The position numbers and the translations under genes are program-made. Below, piece after piece: positions 3,841 to 5,020 of a stretch of 5,020 bases of DNA (positions are counted from its first letter, which is position 1; each line of letters starts with the position of its first letter). The notes under the pieces are model-generated. The model had not been told where the DNA came from. It did no database searches and worked only from the letters and a program-made list of their open reading frames with translations. Location of the stretch: positions 15,172 to 20,191 of the forward strand of contig FR898494.1 in the NCBI GenBank assembly GCA_000437515.1, in the 5' to 3' direction. This DNA is from Acidiphilium sp. CAG:727 (lineage in GTDB: Bacteria > Bacillota > Clostridia > Christensenellales > Borkfalkiaceae).

Positions 3841-5020
3841 ATGAAACTGACGGATATAAAGGGCGTAAGCGACAAGCGCGCGGAAGATTTTAATAAACTC
3901 GGTATTTTTACGCCCGAAGATCTCGTCGGGTATTTCCCGCGGGGTTATCTCGATTTAACGCACGTTGAACCCATAGAAAAAAGTTATAATAACGACGTAA
4001 TACTGACGTACGGCAGAATAGTAAGCCGTCCGTCGGTTTTTAATTCTTCGCGGAAACTCAAATGCGTAAGGATAACCGTCGAACAGGACGGAAGATTTTT
4101 CACCGCGATATGGTTTAATCAGCCTTACGTCGCGCCTAAACTACGCGTCGGAGGGGACTATCTCTTTTACGGACGTGTAAAACACGATTTCGGCGGCGTA
4201 ACGATGACGAATCCGTCGTTCGAACAGGTAGAAAACAACGTAAATCTCAAAGGCATAGTGCCCGTATATCGCGTAAAAGGCGCCGTGACGCAAAAAGTTA
4301 TGAGAGATTCGGTTAAAGCGAGTTTGCCAAGCGTCGTGGGCGACAGCGCGATACCCGAAGTTCTGCAGAGAAAATACGCTCTTGCGGACTTGAAGACGGC
4401 GTATAAAAACGTACACTTCCCGACGAATAAAGAGAGTTTGTCGGTCGCCTGCGAAAGGGTTGCCGTCGAAGAATATTTCGCGCTGATCTCGGCGTTCAAG
4501 ATAGTTAAGGGCGACAGAAGTCAGGTAAGGGTAAATCAATACGCCTGTACCGCGGAAGATTTGCGTAAGTTTACCGGGCGGTTCGGATTCGTGTTTACCG
4601 ACGGACAGAAGAAAGCCGTAAACGAGATTTTTGCCGATATGACTTCGCCGAAGTCTATGAACAGGCTGTTGCAGGGCGACGTCGGAAGCGGTAAGACGGC
4701 AGTTGCTCTTTGCGTTCTGTATATCGCCGTAAAGAGCGGTTATCAGGCGGTTATGCTTGCCCCTACCGAAATTCTCGCAAGGCAAAATTACGAAATCTGC
4801 AGGCGACTTTTTTTTGATTTCGACGTCGAATTTTTAAGCGGCTCGACCAAGGGCAAAGAAAAAACCGAAATCAAGAAAAAGATAAAAAGCGGCGAGGCGA
4901 AAATCGTGGTAGGCACGCACGCGGTCATTCAAGGCGATGTGGAATTTTATAATCTTTCGGCGTGCGTGTGCGACGAACAACACCGTTTCGGCGTGGAACA
5001 GCGCAGCGCGCTCGTTGCAA
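3841..5020 (+). CDS. recG: ATP-dependent DNA helicase RecG (N-terminal 393 residues, cut by the window edge)
   Basis: RecG remodels stalled replication forks and branch-migrates Holliday junctions and R-loops. The visible 393 codons are a bit over half of a usual RecG of about 680 residues; the frame is still open at the right edge. The start MKLTDIKGVSDKRAEDFNKLGIFTPEDLVGYFPRGYLD is the typical helix-hairpin-helix-like opening. A wedge/OB-fold region follows at about 50-135 and a linker after that. The first helicase domain shows a Q-motif-like FTDGQKKA (252-259) and Walker A GDVGSGKT (279-286). It also shows motif Ia APTEILA (307-313), VGTHAVIQ (357-364) and the Walker B DEQHRFGV (378-385). 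The QGDVGSGKT and DEQHRFGVEQR forms separate RecG from Mfd and PriA. Motifs IV-VI and the C-terminus lie outside. No frameshift is seen. Expression is unusual in that a terminator hairpin sits immediately before its ribosome binding site. Confidence 0.96.
   Translation, partial: MKLTDIKGVSDKRAEDFNKLGIFTPEDLVGYFPRGYLDLTHVEPIEKSYNNDVILTYGRIVSRPSVFNSSRKLKCVRITVEQDGRFFTAIWFNQPYVAPKLRVGGDYLFYGRVKHDFGGVTMTNPSFEQVENNVNLKGIVPVYRVKGAVTQKVMRDSVKASLPSVVGDSAIPEVLQRKYALADLKTAYKNVHFPTNKESLSVACERVAVEEYFALISAFKIVKGDRSQVRVNQYACTAEDLRKFTGRFGFVFTDGQKKAVNEIFADMTSPKSMNRLLQGDVGSGKTAVALCVLYIAVKSGYQAVMLAPTEILARQNYEICRRLFFDFDVEFLSGSTKGKEKTEIKKKIKSGEAKIVVGTHAVIQGDVEFYNLSACVCDEQHRFGVEQRSALVA

Noticed and set aside
4141..4785. 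Open frame of 214 codons on the minus strand opposite recG
   Set aside because: It has the same codon-register artefact. It ends exactly where recG uses a rare CTA codon (4141-4143), and recG itself shows clear helicase motifs.

Overview
The window reads as an ordinary chromosomal housekeeping segment from a Gram-positive bacterium of the Firmicutes, most likely an uncultured member of class Clostridia. Three things point there. The gene order rpmB (divergent), Asp23-family gene, fakA, recG is a conserved Firmicutes arrangement; in Bacillus subtilis it is rpmB, yloU, yloV, sdaAB, sdaAA, recG. The Shine-Dalgarno sequences are strong (GGAGG type), and the sigma-A-like promoters carry near-consensus -10 boxes. 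The coding sequence favours TCG/CGC/GCG codons and largely avoids TTA, CTA and TCA. A finer placement (for example Christensenellales-like) is only a guess.

Layout. Bases 1-211 are mostly non-coding. They hold a possible 3' end of an upstream gene (2-73), several inverted repeats and a very good promoter (TTGACT, 17 bp, TATAAT) for an AEC-family membrane transporter (212-1156). A perfect 12-bp hairpin at 1172-1199 sits between this gene and the convergent rpmB (1216-1404, minus strand) and can serve as terminator for both. The 231-bp spacer 1405-1635 contains back-to-back promoters. The rpmB promoter points left, with a structured leader that ends in a hairpin plus eight Ts. The other promoter points right and drives the Asp23/Gls24-family gene (1636-1986) and fakA (2056-3687). 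The 153-bp spacer 3688-3840 carries a dispersed-repeat-like segment and a perfect 10-bp hairpin with a T-run. That hairpin lies directly against the ribosome binding site of recG, whose first 393 codons (3841-5020) run off the right edge.

How the genes fit together. L28 belongs to the ribosome, RecG repairs stalled forks and recombination intermediates, and FakA is the ATP-binding subunit of fatty acid kinase, which feeds exogenous fatty acids into phospholipid synthesis. The Asp23-family protein is a small partner gene usually found next to fakA. The AEC transporter is the least conserved neighbour and its substrate cannot be told from sequence. I found no mobile element, CRISPR array, tRNA, rRNA, toxin-antitoxin or defence system. 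The points worth a second look are all in the intergenic DNA: the terminator-like hairpin at the start of recG, two mutually exclusive hairpins in the rpmB leader, and the dispersed-repeat-like segment downstream of fakA. No undescribed system is evident.
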